This document shows, piece after piece, positions 34,436 to 43,056 of a stretch of 52,256 nucleotides of DNA. How positions within the stretch are numbered: position 1 is the stretch's first letter; the number at the start of each line of letters is the position of its first letter. The notes beneath the pieces are model-generated. The model was not told where the DNA came from and did no database searches. It worked only from the letters and a program-made list of their open reading frames with translations. Origin of the DNA: Tahibacter aquaticus (GTDB lineage Bacteria > Pseudomonadota > Gammaproteobacteria > Xanthomonadales > Rhodanobacteraceae); contig NZ_SNZH01000001.1 of assembly GCF_004363655.1 (NCBI RefSeq), positions 2,217-54,472 on the forward strand, in the 5' to 3' direction. The translations under genes were made by a program, and so were the position numbers.

Positions 34436-36367
34436 TCAGGTGTTCTGGTTCTTGACCGCCGCGCGATACAGCAGCCAGCCGATCAGCGCCAGCACGATCA
34501 GGCCGGCAAACTGGCCCAGATGGAACGGCGTCGGCAGGGCCAGCACATCGGCGCGCTCGCTGACCACGATGGGCACGGCGATGGCGATACCCATCAGCGC
34601 CTCGCCGGTGATCAGTCCGGCGGCAAACAGCGTGCCGGGGCGGTGTACGCGGTCGCGCGCAGCCTCGTCGTGCGCCGGCACCTTGAAGCGGCGCTCGACG
34701 AGGTACGACAGCACGCCACCGAGGAAGATGGGCACCATCAGTTCCAGCGGCAGGTAGATGCCGATCGCCGCGGCCAGCACCGGCACGCGGAAGGTGGACT
34801 TGCGCGCCTTCAGCCATTCGTCCAGTGCGATCACGACCGCGCCGATCACGGCACCGGCAATGATCATTTCCCAGGGCAGCTTGCCGCCGAACAGGCCCTT
34901 GGCCACCGACGCCATCAGGGTGGCCTGTGGCGCGTTGAGGGAGTTCGGGTGTTCCGGCGTGGCCGGGCCAATGCCGTAGGCCGTGGCGAGCAGGTTCAGC
35001 ACCGGCGCCATCACCAGCGCGCAGGACAGGGCGCCGATCGCCAGCATCACCTGCTGCTTCCACGGCGTGGCGCCAACCAGGTAGCCGGCCTTGAGATCCT
35101 GCAGGTTGTCGCCGCCGACCGCGGCCGCGCAGCAGACCACCGCGCCGATCATGATGGCGGCCACCGCACCGATCGGCGAGTCGCTACCCAGCAGCAGCAT
35201 CAGCACCACCGAGGCGAACAGGATGGTGGCGATGGTGATGCCCGACACCGGGTTGTTGCTGGAACCGACCAGGCCGGCCAGGTAGCCCGACACCGACACG
35301 AACAGGAAGCCCGCCACCACCATGATGATGGCCATCGGAATGCTCACCGCCCAGTTGCCGACGATGGCCTGGTACAGCAGCAGCAGCGGCAGTACGAAGA
35401 TCACCAGGGCGATGAGCATCCACTTCATCGGCAGGTCGCGCTCGGTCTCGGGCACGTTGGCATCGCTGCCCTTGCGCGCTGCGGCGATGCCGCTGCGGAT
35501 GCCCGACACCAGCGACTTGCGCAGCGAGAACAGGGTCCACATTCCGCCGATCAGCATGGCGCCGACGCCGAGGTAGCGCACTTTCTCGGCGCGGATCAGA
35601 CCAGCCGCCTCGGCGGCGCCAAGGCCGGCCAGCTGCGACGCGAGGGCCGGATCGAAGGACTGCGCGAACGCGTGGTACAGCGGAATGGCGATGTTGTACG
35701 ACAGCACGCTGCCCGACAGCACCACGATGCCGATATTCAGGCCGACGATATAGCCCACGCCGAGCAGGGCCGGCGACAGGCCGGTACCCATATAGCCGAG
35801 GAATTTGCCGAAGAAGCCGGCGCCCGAGGCATTGTCCGGAATCATGCGCAGGCCGCTCTCCGCCATCAGCTTGACCACGGCGCCCAGCACCGAGGAAATG
35901 CCGAGGATCTTCAGGCCCGGGCCGGGGTTCTCGCCGGCCTTGAGTACTTCCGCCGCGGCCTTGCCTTCGGGGAAGGGCAGCGGATCGTCGACGATCATGG
36001 AGCGACGCAGCGGCACCGAGAACAGCACGCCGAGCAGGCCGCCGAGGCCGGCGATGGCCAGCACCCAGGAATAGCGGAAGTCCTGCCAGTAGTTGAGGAT
36101 GATCAGCGCCGGAATGGTGAAGATGACGCCGGCGGCGATGGACGAACCAGCCGAGGCGCCGGTCTGCACGATATTGTTTTCCAGGATGGTGCCGCCGCCC
36201 AGTACCCGCAGCACGCCCATGGAAATGACCGCGGCGGGAATGGCCGTGGCGATGGTCAGGCCGGCGAACAGGCCCAGATAGGTATTGGCGGCAGCGAGGA
36301 TCATTGCCAGCACCACGGACAGCAAGACGGCGCGGACAGTCAGCTGCGGAACTGCAGGTGTACTCAT
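34436..36367 (-). CDS. OPT family oligopeptide transporter
   Basis: The 643-residue polytopic membrane protein starts at ATG 36367 with CGGAG six bases upstream. Hydrophobic segments recur over its whole length, and family motifs are visible: LAAANTYLGLFAGLTIATAIPAAV, GGGTILENNIVQTGASAGSS, FPEGKAAAEVL, and GVGYIVGLNIGIVVLSGSVL. Prokaryotic OPT members take up oligopeptides, or metal chelates in some cases; substrate cannot be decided here. The following S9 peptidase suggests peptides. A 230 bp leader region upstream lies past the terminator of the OmpA gene. Confidence 0.93.
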   Translation of the reverse strand: MSTPAVPQLTVRAVLLSVVLAMILAAANTYLGLFAGLTIATAIPAAVISMGVLRVLGGGTILENNIVQTGASAGSSIAAGVIFTIPALIILNYWQDFRYSWVLAIAGLGGLLGVLFSVPLRRSMIVDDPLPFPEGKAAAEVLKAGENPGPGLKILGISSVLGAVVKLMAESGLRMIPDNASGAGFFGKFLGYMGTGLSPALLGVGYIVGLNIGIVVLSGSVLSYNIAIPLYHAFAQSFDPALASQLAGLGAAEAAGLIRAEKVRYLGVGAMLIGGMWTLFSLRKSLVSGIRSGIAAARKGSDANVPETERDLPMKWMLIALVIFVLPLLLLYQAIVGNWAVSIPMAIIMVVAGFLFVSVSGYLAGLVGSSNNPVSGITIATILFASVVLMLLLGSDSPIGAVAAIMIGAVVCCAAAVGGDNLQDLKAGYLVGATPWKQQVMLAIGALSCALVMAPVLNLLATAYGIGPATPEHPNSLNAPQATLMASVAKGLFGGKLPWEMIIAGAVIGAVVIALDEWLKARKSTFRVPVLAAAIGIYLPLELMVPIFLGGVLSYLVERRFKVPAHDEAARDRVHRPGTLFAAGLITGEALMGIAIAVPIVVSERADVLALPTPFHLGQFAGLIVLALIGWLLYRAAVKNQNT

Positions 36368-36597
36368 GCGGACTCCGGGAGATAGACACCCGCACGACTG
36401 GGCGGGGGGCGCCAAGCATAACCGGGGGTCGGGGTCTGCGCGTACCCGGGTGCGGATAGTCCGGAAGTCATGGTTGTTGCTGCCGATGCGCGGTCGCGCA
36501 GCCGGTCGAGAGACGCATCGGGCATAGCTGCGTTTGCGTACAGCGGCAGGTGTGGCGGGCCGGAACGGGACGTGGTGACGGCCGCCGCTGCCACCAC

Positions 36598-36627
36598 AAA
36601 CCAACCCGGCCAAGGCCGGGTTGGTTT
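36598..36627 (-). terminator. Terminator after the BON/OmpA gene
   Basis: A 14 bp perfect stem, AAACCAACCCGGCC with GGCCGGGTTGGTTT around AA, lies just past the stop of the OmpA-family gene. T residues follow on the plus strand and a short T-run ends the stem on the minus strand, so it could work in both directions. Confidence 0.75.
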
Positions 36628-36645
36628 TTGTAACCTATTCCACCC

Positions 36646-37920
36646 CTACATTTTCTGGAACTCGATACGCCGGTTGCGCGCCCTGCCCTCCTCGCTGTCG
36701 TTGTCGGCGATGGGCCGGTACGAGCCATAGCCGCGGGCGACCAGGTTGTCGGCGGGTACGCCTTTGCCGATCAGATAGTTGCGCACGGCGTCGGCGCGCT
36801 GTTGCGACAGGGGGTTGTTGATGTCGTCGCTGGCGACGCTGTCGGTATGGCCGGATATCTCGTAGACGCTCTGCTGGAAACAGGCGGCAACGGCATCGAG
36901 CAGCTGGTGACCGGTTTCGTCGATCTGGGCAGAGCCGGTGTGGAAGGTCACCATCGCGCCCATGCGATCCGCGCACTTCACTTCTTCGGCCTTGCTGGCC
37001 GGCACTACGGCGGCCACGACACGCAGCTGGTCGACGATGGCCGTATCGGCACCGAAGTAGTCGCGCAGCCAGCGCAGATGGGCGCTGCGCTGTTCTTCGC
37101 TGGCCACTTCGCCGCTCAGCGTCACGCTGCCGGCCTCGCAGGTCAGGCCGACGCCGGCAGCTTTGCGCAACCACGCCAGCAAGCCGTCCAGGCGCGCGGC
37201 GCAGGGACCGAGCAGGGCGCCAGGCCGCAGCTGCAGTTCGTCGACCAGGGCGCTGCTGCCGAAGGTGCCGCGCAAGGCGCCAAGCACACGCTCGCGGCTG
37301 TCCTGGTCGGGCACTGCGCCGGTAACCCGCCATTTGCCCTGCTGCAGCAGCAGGCCGAAGGGCGCCGCCGTCGCTGCCGCCGGCACAGCGGCAGGGGCGA
37401 GAGCAGGCACGACGACGTGCAGTTCATTGACGACACTGGCCGAAGTGCCGAACAGGCTTACCGCCCAGTCGCCCAGCCTTCGCCGCGTCGCCTCGCTGTC
37501 GACATCACCGCGCAGGCGCACGGTACCGCCTTCGCAGACGACGGCAAGAGCGCCGGACTGGCTCAGCTGGACCGCAATGTCGGCCGCCCTGGCCGCGCAG
37601 GGGCTGGCGCCCGCGGCAGCATCGACGCGCAGCCGGTCTCTCGTGCCGTCCGTGACCACCACGGCGGCGACGGACTGCAGCAGGCGCTCCTTGGCGGCCT
37701 GCTGCGGCAGCGCACCGGTCAGTACCAATTTCCCGTTTTCCATACTGAAGCCGAGCTGCGCGCTTGCCGCGGCAGCGCCGGCCGGTGCCGCGCCGCAGCA
37801 GCCGGGCGTGGCCAGCGGACAGCGCCCGCCCAGCCACAGACCCAACAGCAGCAGCACCAGCAGCAACGCGATGCCCCATGTCCAGCGCGTATAGCGCGGC
37901 CAATCGATGACCTGGCTCAT
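36646..37920 (-). CDS. Inner-membrane-anchored BON-like/OmpA family protein
   Basis: The 424-residue protein has a single N-terminal membrane helix (about 14-31, WGIALLLVLLLLGLWLGG). Two related regions follow (about 55-175 and 190-310), each with a GKLVLTGALPQ/GKWRVTGAVPD strand, a CAAR helix and a CEGGTVRLRGDVDSE/CEAGSVTLSGEVASE strand, resembling BON-type folds. The last 110 residues are an OmpA C-terminal domain: VTFHTGSAQIDETG, YEISGHTDSVASDD, LSQQRADAVRNYLIGKGV, RGYGSYRPIADNDSEEGRARNRRIEF. The peptidoglycan-contacting Asp and Arg positions are present. It probably links inner membrane and cell wall. The helix-hairpin-helix gene ends 13 bp upstream. Confidence 0.9.
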   Translation of the reverse strand: MSQVIDWPRYTRWTWGIALLLVLLLLGLWLGGRCPLATPGCCGAAPAGAAAASAQLGFSMENGKLVLTGALPQQAAKERLLQSVAAVVVTDGTRDRLRVDAAAGASPCAARAADIAVQLSQSGALAVVCEGGTVRLRGDVDSEATRRRLGDWAVSLFGTSASVVNELHVVVPALAPAAVPAAATAAPFGLLLQQGKWRVTGAVPDQDSRERVLGALRGTFGSSALVDELQLRPGALLGPCAARLDGLLAWLRKAAGVGLTCEAGSVTLSGEVASEEQRSAHLRWLRDYFGADTAIVDQLRVVAAVVPASKAEEVKCADRMGAMVTFHTGSAQIDETGHQLLDAVAACFQQSVYEISGHTDSVASDDINNPLSQQRADAVRNYLIGKGVPADNLVARGYGSYRPIADNDSEEGRARNRRIEFQKM

Positions 37921-37933
37921 GGCAGTCTCCGCC

Positions 37934-38575
37934 TCAGTCGTTGTCGGTCGGCTCGACGCCGGCGTTCAGGCGATCCTGCAGGGTGCGCAGTTCGCTCCAG
38001 CGGTTTGCCGCCGCCAGCCCGGCCTGCTGCGCCCAGTTGCCCGGATTGGCGATCTTGAAATTCGGCCCACCGCTGTCGAGGATGGCGCGCAGCTCGTCGA
38101 CACTGCGCCGGGACAGCTGCGCAAACGTGACGACGCCTGCACCGAGCAGCAGCTCGTTGATCTTGGGCCCTATGCCTTCGACGATGGTCAGATCGTCCGC
38201 GTGCTTGAGCACGAAGCCGGACAGTCGCGCCGCGGACAGATCGATGGGAATTGCCGCCGCCGGGTCGGTAGTCACCGTAAACACGCGCGCTGCGGCAGCC
38301 TGCGCTGCCGGCAGAGGCAGGTCGATCCCCGAGGAGTAGACCCGCGGCGTTTCGGACTTCACTTCGGACGAATAGAGATCGACCGGGGCGGAAGAAGCCC
38401 GCGGTGTTTCATCCGGCGGCGTGTAGGCGCCCTGCGAGCGCCGGCTGGTGCTGTCGAATGCCGCGGCAGGCGCCGGCGGATCCTTGCGCAACCAGCGCGA
38501 CAGCAGCCAATTCAACAACCATCCCAGCAACAGGCCGAGTACGAACCACCAGAAGCAGCAAGCGAACAGGCTCAT
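37934..38575 (-). CDS. Membrane-anchored helix-hairpin-helix protein
   Basis: The 213-residue protein begins with a Trp/Leu-rich membrane helix (about residues 5-24), followed by a low-complexity linker with repeated PRxSSxxDL elements. A C-terminal helix-hairpin-helix domain (about 125-200) contains DDLTIVEGIGPKINELLLGAGVVTFAQL, a form seen in flap-endonuclease-like predicted DNA-binding proteins of unknown role. The nuclease residues themselves are not evident. It is the first gene of a two-gene unit with the BON/OmpA protein. Its upstream region (38640-38770) is locally AT-rich and probably holds the promoter. Whether the domain binds DNA or a protein partner is open. Confidence 0.85.
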   Translation of the reverse strand: MSLFACCFWWFVLGLLLGWLLNWLLSRWLRKDPPAPAAAFDSTSRRSQGAYTPPDETPRASSAPVDLYSSEVKSETPRVYSSGIDLPLPAAQAAAARVFTVTTDPAAAIPIDLSAARLSGFVLKHADDLTIVEGIGPKINELLLGAGVVTFAQLSRRSVDELRAILDSGGPNFKIANPGNWAQQAGLAAANRWSELRTLQDRLNAGVEPTDND

Positions 38576-38794
38576 TGCACATTCTCCGGTTTGGACTGGA
38601 TGCGCGCCGAGTATTTCACCCGCCTGCCGGCCTGCCTATGCGTACGGTAAATAATTTACATACAACGCAGTGTGGAAAGCGCTACCGGCCGCCATACGCC
38701 GGCCGATGGCAAACTGGTCCGTCGAGAGCCCGGAGGATACTAACCATTAATGTATAAATAGTAACACCCTGCACTGTCGCCGCGCCGGCCGCAG

Positions 38795-39466
38795 CTACCT
38801 GGTCGCGGCAGCGCCCCACGCTGCCGGCGGCAGCGGTTGCGGCCGGGCCAGGTCGAACTCGACGCGGAACAGCCGGTTCGGCCGGGCCAGTTCGTAGACG
38901 AAGCGCTTCGCATCGAGTTCGACGGCCCAGACATTGGTTATCGAGACGGCCCGGTCCAGGCGCCGGAACAGCTGCTGCGATTCGGCATCGGCAGGAAATT
39001 CATAGCGCCAGCCGGCGGCGCTCCGCGCAACCGCGCCGGCGCGGCTGTCGCCGCCATACCCGGTCATCGCATCAGCGCTGCCGTCGGCGTGACGGTGATC
39101 GTGCTTGAGGCGCAACTGGCTGGTCTTGGCGTCGGCGGTGAATACCCAGGTACGCGAATGGTCGTCGCCGACATGGAATGGAATGCGCACCTCGCCGGCA
39201 GCGCAGTCGCGCACATGCATGACCAGCTTCTTGCCGGCGAACGGATTGTCGGTGCTGGCCGGCGTATCGGCCACCACGCGGCCGGCGAAGGCCTTGCCGC
39301 ACAGCGCGCGCAGTTGCTGCAGGAACTCGCCCGGCGGCGACGCGGCAGTGCGCGTTTCGTCGGCCGTGGCAACGAGGACGGATTGGCTGCCGTGGACCAG
39401 ACCACAGGCGGACGACAGCAGGACCAGCGCCAGTGCGGCGCTGCAACGCAAGGAGGAATTGGGCAT
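38795..39466 (-). CDS. Secreted protein of unknown function
   Basis: The 223-residue protein starts at ATG 39466, giving a signal peptide (SLRCSAALALVLLSSAC) whose Cys is not a canonical lipobox. The mature part carries motif-like stretches: FAGKKLVMHVRDC, VRIPFHVGDDHSRTWVF, LRLKHDHRHADGSADAMTGYGGD, YEFPADAESQQLF and ELARPNRLFRVEFDL. No named family is recognised. The His/Asp-rich centre could bind a metal, but this is only a suggestion. It is divergent from the POT transporter gene, 128 bp apart. The in-frame start at 39595 would overlap that gene's start and is unlikely. Confidence 0.8.
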   Translation of the reverse strand: MPNSSLRCSAALALVLLSSACGLVHGSQSVLVATADETRTAASPPGEFLQQLRALCGKAFAGRVVADTPASTDNPFAGKKLVMHVRDCAAGEVRIPFHVGDDHSRTWVFTADAKTSQLRLKHDHRHADGSADAMTGYGGDSRAGAVARSAAGWRYEFPADAESQQLFRRLDRAVSITNVWAVELDAKRFVYELARPNRLFRVEFDLARPQPLPPAAWGAAATR

Positions 39467-39594
39467 CCGCGCACGGTAGCGTTTCGGCCCGCAGCGGGCA
39501 AACCCGGCCCGCGTTGTTGCCGGCCCGCGCCGTTGCGGCGCGGCGCCCTGGCGCGGCCGATATACTCCGCGCCCCAGTACCAGCCGGCCCCGCA

Positions 39595-41421
39595 ATGTCC
39601 TCTGCAGCGATCTCCACTCCGCAGGCCAGCCTGCCGGCCAGCGACAATTTCCTCGGCCATCCGAAAGGCGTCTACGTCTGCTTCTTCACCGAGATGTGGG
39701 AGCGATTCTCTTTCTACGGCATGAAGGCCCTGCTGCTGCTGTACCTGCTGCAGCACCACAAGTTCGGCGACAAGGTCGGCCTGGACGTACTGGGCGCCTA
39801 CGGCGGCCTGGTCTACTGCCTGCCGGTCATCGGCGGCATGCTGGCCGACCGCTGGCTGGGCATGCGCAAGGCGGTGGTGTTCGGCGGCCTGCTGCTGGTG
39901 CTGGGCCACGCCGGCATGGCCATCGAAGGCCACGAGGCACGCCTGGTCGACGGCGTGATGCAGCGCGACAGCGGTGCACTGCTCGCCTTCTATTTCTCGC
40001 TATCGCTGATCATCATGGGCGTCGGCTTTCTCAAGCCGAATATTTCCACCATCGTCGGCAAGCTGTATGCGCCGGACGATCCACGCCGCGACTCGGGTTT
40101 TGCCCTGTTCTATGCCGGCATCAACTTCGGTTCGCTGCTGGCCTCGATCATCTGCGGCTATCTCGGCCAGACCCTGGGCTGGAGCTACGGCTTCGGCATC
40201 GCCGGCATCGGCATGCTGCTGGGGCTGCTGCAGTTTCTCTGGGGCCAGAAATACCTGCGCGGCCACGCCGAGCCGCCCGCGCCGGAACGGCTGCGCGAGC
40301 GTGTCGGCCTGCTGCCGCGGGAATGGCTGATCTACCTGACCGCCGTGGCCGGGCTGCTGCCAGTGGCCGGACTGATGTGGGCTGTGGCCAATGGCGCGTT
40401 TTCCCTGGGCGGCGTGATCTCGCCGGCGCTGGCGCTGATGCTGCTGATGATGCTCGGCGTACTGGTCTGGTTTGTCTGGTTCCTCGCCACGCAATGCACC
40501 AGGATCCAGCGCGACCAGATGCTGGCGCTGATGGCGATGATCTTCATGTGCCTGGTGTTCTTCACCCTGTACGAGCAGACCTACGGCTCCTGGGTCACGT
40601 TCACCGACCGGCTGCTGACCAAGGACGTGCTGCCCGCGCTGGTACAGCCGACGCCGGAGCTGGTCTGGGGCAACGACTGGGGCGCCAACCTGAGCCTGTT
40701 CGTGCGCACCGCGCCCTGGTCGCTGGTGGCGCTGCTGCTGGCACCGGCGGCGTTCGTCGTTGCCGCGCGCCTGTCCGACCGCGATGCGGCTTCGCGCGCG
40801 CCGCAGTACCTGTTCGGCCTTGTCGTCGTCGTCACGCTGCTGTTGCTGCTGCGCGATTGCGTGGTGCTGCCGCAGACGGCGGGCTCGCTGACCTATCTGG
40901 GTGCGCTGTTCCTGGTGCTGCTGGCGCCGCTGTTCAGCGGGTTATGGGGCTGGCTGGACCGGCGCGGCGCCGATCCGTCCAAACCGGTGAAATCGGCCGT
41001 CGGCCTGCTGCTGGGCGGACTGTCGTTCCTGCCGCTGCTATGGGCCGCGCAGCATGCAGGCGCCACCGGTGTGCAGGCCAGTGTATGGTGGCTGGTATTG
41101 GCTTATTTCATTCTGGAACTTGGAGAAATGTGCCTTTCTCCGGTCGGACTGTCGGCGGTCAGCCAGCTGTCGGTGCCGCGCGTGGTCAGCCTGATGATGG
41201 GCACCTGGTTTCTGGCCACGGCGTTCTCCGAGACGCTGGCGGCGCAGTTCGGCAAGCTGGCGGCGATAGAAATACCCGAGGGCGAGACGCTGTCCTTCGT
41301 CGACGCCGGCGCCAGCTATGCCCACCTGTTCCTGGTAATGCTGATCATCGGTGTGGCCTGCGGCCTGCTGGCGCTGGTCGCTGCACCGCTGCTGCGCCGG
41401 CTCATGCACGGCGTGCGCTGA
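39595..41421 (+). CDS. POT/PTR family proton-dependent peptide transporter
   Basis: The 608-residue major-facilitator protein imports di- and tripeptides with protons. The family signature is clear: FFTEMWERFSFYGMKALLLLYLL matches ExxERFxYYG at about residues 35-45, and PNISTIVGKLYAPDDPRRDSGFALFYAGINFGSLLASIICGYLGQ matches the second PTR2 signature. Hydrophobic segments recur to the end. The ATG at 39595 is chosen because upstream codons are basic and lack structure; there is no clear Shine-Dalgarno. A TATACT box lies about 35 bp upstream. Its stop is 9 bp from that of the convergent FAD oxidoreductase gene. Confidence 0.93.
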   Translation: MSSAAISTPQASLPASDNFLGHPKGVYVCFFTEMWERFSFYGMKALLLLYLLQHHKFGDKVGLDVLGAYGGLVYCLPVIGGMLADRWLGMRKAVVFGGLLLVLGHAGMAIEGHEARLVDGVMQRDSGALLAFYFSLSLIIMGVGFLKPNISTIVGKLYAPDDPRRDSGFALFYAGINFGSLLASIICGYLGQTLGWSYGFGIAGIGMLLGLLQFLWGQKYLRGHAEPPAPERLRERVGLLPREWLIYLTAVAGLLPVAGLMWAVANGAFSLGGVISPALALMLLMMLGVLVWFVWFLATQCTRIQRDQMLALMAMIFMCLVFFTLYEQTYGSWVTFTDRLLTKDVLPALVQPTPELVWGNDWGANLSLFVRTAPWSLVALLLAPAAFVVAARLSDRDAASRAPQYLFGLVVVVTLLLLLRDCVVLPQTAGSLTYLGALFLVLLAPLFSGLWGWLDRRGADPSKPVKSAVGLLLGGLSFLPLLWAAQHAGATGVQASVWWLVLAYFILELGEMCLSPVGLSAVSQLSVPRVVSLMMGTWFLATAFSETLAAQFGKLAAIEIPEGETLSFVDAGASYAHLFLVMLIIGVACGLLALVAAPLLRRLMHGVR

Positions 41422-41430
41422 GCCCGCCGG

Positions 41431-42540
41431 CTACGCCGAGGCAGCCGCCACTTCCTCGGCCAGGCCGAAAGCGAGGCTGAGGCCCGGGCCGGCCGGCGCA
41501 GCCACGATGCTGACGCCGGCTTCGGGCTGGATGGCGAAATCGCCGGCACTGCATGCATGTACGGTCTGCCAGGACTGGGCGATGCGGCAGTCCGGCAGCA
41601 ACGTCAGGCGGCGCAGCGCGTCGAACAGCGGCGTCGCCTGCAGGCTGTCGCCAGTGGCTGCGGCAGGCGCGGCACTCAGTGCATGGCTGGCAAGAATTTC
41701 GCCGCTGCCGTTCTGCAGCAGCAGCAAATCGTCAGGGCCGCATTCCGCGCTGTCGGCCTGCGCGCGCTCGGCCAGGCGCTGCGCCGCCGGCAAGGCCGCA
41801 AACGCCGGCCAGGCGGCCAGCCCCGCCACGCCGTGCAACTGGCAGCCCAGGCGGAAACCGTCGGGCTGGGCCGCCAGGCGCACGACCTGGCGGCGCAGCA
41901 GCGACAGGCGCCCTTCGGCAAACAGCTGTGGATACAAGGCCGGCAGATCCGCCCCGCCGGCCAGATAGATCGCATCGGCGGCGTGGCGGCGGCCGCCACT
42001 CCAGACATACGGGTGTGCCACGCGCGTGACCGCATGCTTCCAGCGGAATTCCACGTCGAGGCGGTCGGCCAGCCACAGCGGCAGCTGGCGCAGGGCGACG
42101 CGCGGGTCCAGCACCGCTTCCTCGCCACTCCACAGCGCGCCGCGCAGTCCACGCGGCTGCACCTGTGCGCAGCGTTCGCGCGTCTGCGCCGGATTGAGCA
42201 GCTGGCAGTCGCGCTGCTGTCCGCTGGCGGCGCAGAACTCCTGCAGCAAGGCCATTTCGTCGTCGCTGTAGGCCGGCACCAGGCAGCCGCTGGATTCGTA
42301 CCAGACATCAGCCGCCTCGCAGAACTCCTGCCAGGCCCGGCGCGAACGCCGCGCCAGTTCCAGCAAACGTCCGTTCGCCTCGCCCAGCAGCCACAGCGCG
42401 CCCGGGCTGCGCAGCGAGGCGCCGACGGCACGCTCGTGCCGCTCGAAGACAACGACGCGGCAGCCGCGTTCGGCCAGGGCCTTGGCCAGGGCCAGGCCGA
42501 CAATACCGGCGCCGACAACGATGGCGGTGGAAGGAATCAT
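41431..42540 (-). CDS. FAD-dependent oxidoreductase, TIGR03364/HpnW-like
   Basis: The 369-residue protein has an N-terminal dinucleotide-binding motif AIVVGAGIVGLALAKAL and an Arg/Glu pair (VFERHERAVGAS). The body resembles the DAO-type oxidoreductases grouped as TIGR03364, some of which occur in phosphonate operons: GASLRSPGALWLLGEANGRLLELARRSRRAW, DPRVALRQLPLWLADR, AIYLAGGADLPALYPQLF, and the end VAAPAGPGLSLAFGLAEEV. The assignment comes from memory of the family pattern. No phosphonate gene is nearby, so the amine substrate is unknown. A possible AGGA lies about 11 bases before ATG 42540. Confidence 0.82.
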   Translation of the reverse strand: MIPSTAIVVGAGIVGLALAKALAERGCRVVVFERHERAVGASLRSPGALWLLGEANGRLLELARRSRRAWQEFCEAADVWYESSGCLVPAYSDDEMALLQEFCAASGQQRDCQLLNPAQTRERCAQVQPRGLRGALWSGEEAVLDPRVALRQLPLWLADRLDVEFRWKHAVTRVAHPYVWSGGRRHAADAIYLAGGADLPALYPQLFAEGRLSLLRRQVVRLAAQPDGFRLGCQLHGVAGLAAWPAFAALPAAQRLAERAQADSAECGPDDLLLLQNGSGEILASHALSAAPAAATGDSLQATPLFDALRRLTLLPDCRIAQSWQTVHACSAGDFAIQPEAGVSIVAAPAGPGLSLAFGLAEEVAAASA

Positions 42541-42854
42541 GCGGTTGGCGCGTCCTTGCGAGAGAAACTTTTCGCAAAGTACAGTCGCCCCGTGAGGCTT
42601 TGGTTGCAGTTCGGTGACGTCGGCGTGACAGCGCCCTGCCGTTAGCGAGGCCGGTGCAGTTGCACCGACGTAGTCGCGCGACAGCCGAAGCAGCGGATTC
42701 GAACGACGTCAACGCTGCCCTGTGGCGTTTTTGCGGATAGTACAAGTAGGTTCTGCAACAGTGGACGCGGTTGCGTGAGTTTCGTCAGTCGCTGGATTGC
42801 CGGTTGGCGGCTGGTTTGATGCAGAAGCGGAAATCGGCAATGCGAAGCAGCAAA

Positions 42855-42889
42855 AGCCCTCTCCCCCAGGAAGCGTGGAGGAGAGGGCT
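42855..42889 (-). terminator. Terminator of the second S9 peptidase
   Basis: AGCCCTCTCC pairs with GGAGAGGGCT (10 bp) around a 15-base loop. On the minus strand the stem runs into TTTTG. It lies 170 bp past the peptidase stop, beyond the short repeats. The stem sequence is of a type that recurs between genes in related bacteria. Confidence 0.65.
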
Positions 42890-42942
42890 AGAGCATGAGC
42901 GCGCCGCAAAATTTCTGCGTTGATGATGCAATTCGCTTCGCT

Positions 42943-43011
42943 CATCGCACCCTACAAATTCATCGCACCCTGTAAAACGCGTCGCATCTTACAAATCTCG
43001 TCGAATACAAA
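42943..43011. repeat. Four degenerate ~19 bp tandem repeats
   Basis: CATCGCACCCTACAAATT (42943), CATCGCACCCTGTAAAAC (42961), CGTCGCATCTTACAAATC (42980) and CGTCGAATACAAA (42999) follow one another with spacings of 18, 19 and 19 bp. The first is preceded by GATGCAATTCGCTTCG. The array is just downstream of the S9 peptidase gene and upstream of its terminator. Confidence 0.65.
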
Positions 43012-43056
43012 AAGCAGCAGGCAAGACAGAAGCCCGTTCAATCGCACAACAGCGGA

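Larger units (their letters stand above)
42541..43056. other. 516 bp non-coding region
   Basis: The region lies between the FAD oxidoreductase start and the second S9 peptidase stop. It contains the probable promoter side of the oxidoreductase gene, a CGGTGCA/TGCACCG hairpin near 42652-42667, the terminator of the peptidase (42855-42889) and an array of about 19 bp degenerate repeats (42943-43011). A 78-codon frame on the minus strand crosses the terminator and is not believed to be a gene. Confidence 0.6.

Noticed and set aside
34409-36385. A 658-codon plus-strand frame opposite the OPT transporter, and similar long frames opposite the S9 peptidases and SUMF1-like gene
   Set aside because: His/Gln/Arg/Asp-rich antisense translations of well-identified genes; no start signal or domain.
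42709-42945. A 78-codon minus-strand frame near the FAD oxidoreductase
   Set aside because: It crosses a probable terminator and has no binding site or family resemblance.
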